DNA of 5,528 nt from Planctomycetota bacterium (lineage in GTDB: Bacteria > Planctomycetota > MHYJ01 > JACQXL01). The position numbers and the translations under genes are program-made. Shown in pieces: positions 4,706 to 5,528 of the stretch (positions are counted from its first letter, which is position 1; every line of letters starts with the position of its first letter). The stretch is from contig JACQXL010000198.1 in assembly GCA_016208805.1 (NCBI GenBank), positions 1 through 5,528 of the forward strand. Direction: 5' to 3'. The notes beneath the pieces are model-generated. The model searched no databases and was not told the origin of the DNA. It saw only the letters and a program-made list of their open reading frames with translations.

Positions 4706-5528
4706 ATGGATATTTCTATCGGACTGATTATCGTTCTGGTCCTGATTCTCTGGGGCGAGTTTGTCAACGGCTGGACCGATGCGCCCAATGCCATGGCCAC
4801 CGTAGTGTCAACCCGGGTGCTCTCTCCTTTACAGGCGATGCTGATGACTGTGGTGTTCAATCTGGCCGGCGTGTTGCTGGCCGGCACGGCCGTAGCGCTG
4901 ACTATCGGTAAGGGTATCGTTGACCCATCGGTCATAGACCTAACCACGGTCGGCGCGGCGATGCTGGGGATTATAATTTTTTCCACCGGCGCCTGGTATT
5001 TCGGACTGCCCACCAGCGAATCGCATGCTTTGATATCCGGATTGGCCGGCGCCGGGCTGGCCAAGTCCGGCACATCCGTTCTGCTCTGGGCCGGCTGGAA
5101 AAAGGTGCTGTTTGGTTTGGGGTTTTCCACTTTTCTGGGATTTCTGGGCGCGTTTCTGCTGATGGTGTTAATCTACCTGCTGTTTGCCCGGATTCCACGC
5201 CACACCGGAACCAGGATATTCAGCAAGGCGCAGGTATTTTCTTCGGCGTTTATGGCCTTCAGCCACGGCACCAACGACGGCCAGAAATTCGTGGGTATGT
5301 TCGCCCTGGCGCTGATGCTGGGCGGCGTGATACCGCGCGAGGTGTTCATGGACAAAGGGTTCCAGGTGCCGTTCTGGATTATCATTATCTGCGCCATGAC
5401 GATGGCGTTAGGCACGGCCTTCGGCGGCTGGAAGATTATAAATACGATGGGCTTGAAGATGTCTAAACTGGAACCGGTCAACGGCTTTGCGGCCGTGACC
5501 GGAGCGGCCGTGACTATAGAACTGTGCT
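4706..5528 (+). CDS. pit: PiT-family inorganic phosphate permease, truncated by the right edge
   Basis: This is an inner-membrane low-affinity inorganic phosphate transporter, which in this family works by ion-coupled symport of phosphate or metal-phosphate and also admits arsenate. 274 codons are visible and the frame is open at the window end, so the C-terminus lies outside. The first PiT signature is NGWTDAPNAMATVVSTR (from N21), and its inverted-repeat counterpart is SHGTNDGQK (186-194), the family's GxNDxxx motif. Between them, GLPTSESHALISGL (100-113) is the conserved re-entrant segment. Hydrophobic helices are evident near 4-18, 45-67, 84-99, 107-120, 134-160, 195-206 and in the visible C-terminal part. 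The ATG has GGAGG 6 nt upstream. It follows the DUF47 gene, as is usual for this transporter class, and completes a sensing, detoxification and uptake cluster with the two-component and arsC genes. Confidence 0.95.
   Translation, partial: MDISIGLIIVLVLILWGEFVNGWTDAPNAMATVVSTRVLSPLQAMLMTVVFNLAGVLLAGTAVALTIGKGIVDPSVIDLTTVGAAMLGIIIFSTGAWYFGLPTSESHALISGLAGAGLAKSGTSVLLWAGWKKVLFGLGFSTFLGFLGAFLLMVLIYLLFARIPRHTGTRIFSKAQVFSSAFMAFSHGTNDGQKFVGMFALALMLGGVIPREVFMDKGFQVPFWIIIICAMTMALGTAFGGWKIINTMGLKMSKLEPVNGFAAVTGAAVTIELC

Noticed and set aside
4594..5130. Long minus-strand open frame opposite DUF47 and pit
   Set aside because: It crosses two well-supported genes on the other strand and has no recognisable motif or ribosome-binding site.
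1..5528. CRISPR array, tRNA, rRNA or known riboswitch
   Set aside because: No regularly spaced repeats of suitable length, no cloverleaf-like sequence and no recognisable aptamer core were seen on either strand.

Overview
The window holds a phosphate-sensing and phosphate-uptake cluster on the + strand. It is flanked on the left by a broken, oppositely oriented acyl-CoA synthetase gene. Base composition is moderate-GC with many CCGG-type tetranucleotides. The membrane sensor has a large extracytoplasmic loop, and an ADP-forming acyl-CoA synthetase is present. Together these fit a bacterium, probably an anaerobic or metagenome-derived lineage of the Planctomycetes/Omnitrophota kind. That placement is inference from style and gene content; no rRNA or tRNA is present to confirm it.

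Layout. Positions 1-1366 (minus strand) encode an ADP-forming acetate/acyl-CoA ligase. The gene is open at the left edge of the window. It is interrupted near 1013-1021 by a frame change, and the segment expected to carry the GPNC motif is missing. Its 3' part (52-78) contains a 9-bp tandem repeat. Positions 1367-1516 are the divergent intergenic region. From 1517 three + strand genes run almost without gaps: an OmpR/PhoB-type response regulator (1517-2206), an ArsC-type arsenate reductase / low-molecular-weight phosphatase-fold protein (2203-2604, overlapping by 4 nt), and a PhoR-like sensor histidine kinase (2606-3973, 1-nt gap). A 72-nt intergenic stretch with a good sigma70-like promoter follows. 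It leads into a PhoU-like DUF47 protein (4046-4672) and a PiT-family phosphate permease (4706 to beyond the right edge).

How the genes fit together. DUF47 proteins are the usual partners of PiT low-affinity phosphate permeases, and PhoB/PhoR-like pairs usually control phosphate genes. The arsenate reductase between regulator and kinase makes sense because arsenate enters through phosphate transporters. The cluster therefore reads as a phosphate/arsenate module: sense phosphate, adjust the permease, and detoxify arsenate that comes in with it. This is inferred from gene order.

The most unusual structure is in the 3' end of the kinase gene. An 11-bp direct repeat (3819-3829 and 3904-3914) brackets a segment that folds into two consecutive hairpins and replaces the normal C-terminus just after the ATP-binding domain. 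It looks like a small non-coding insertion (MITE- or REP-like) that kept the reading frame open. No clearly new multi-gene system is visible; the genes themselves belong to known families.
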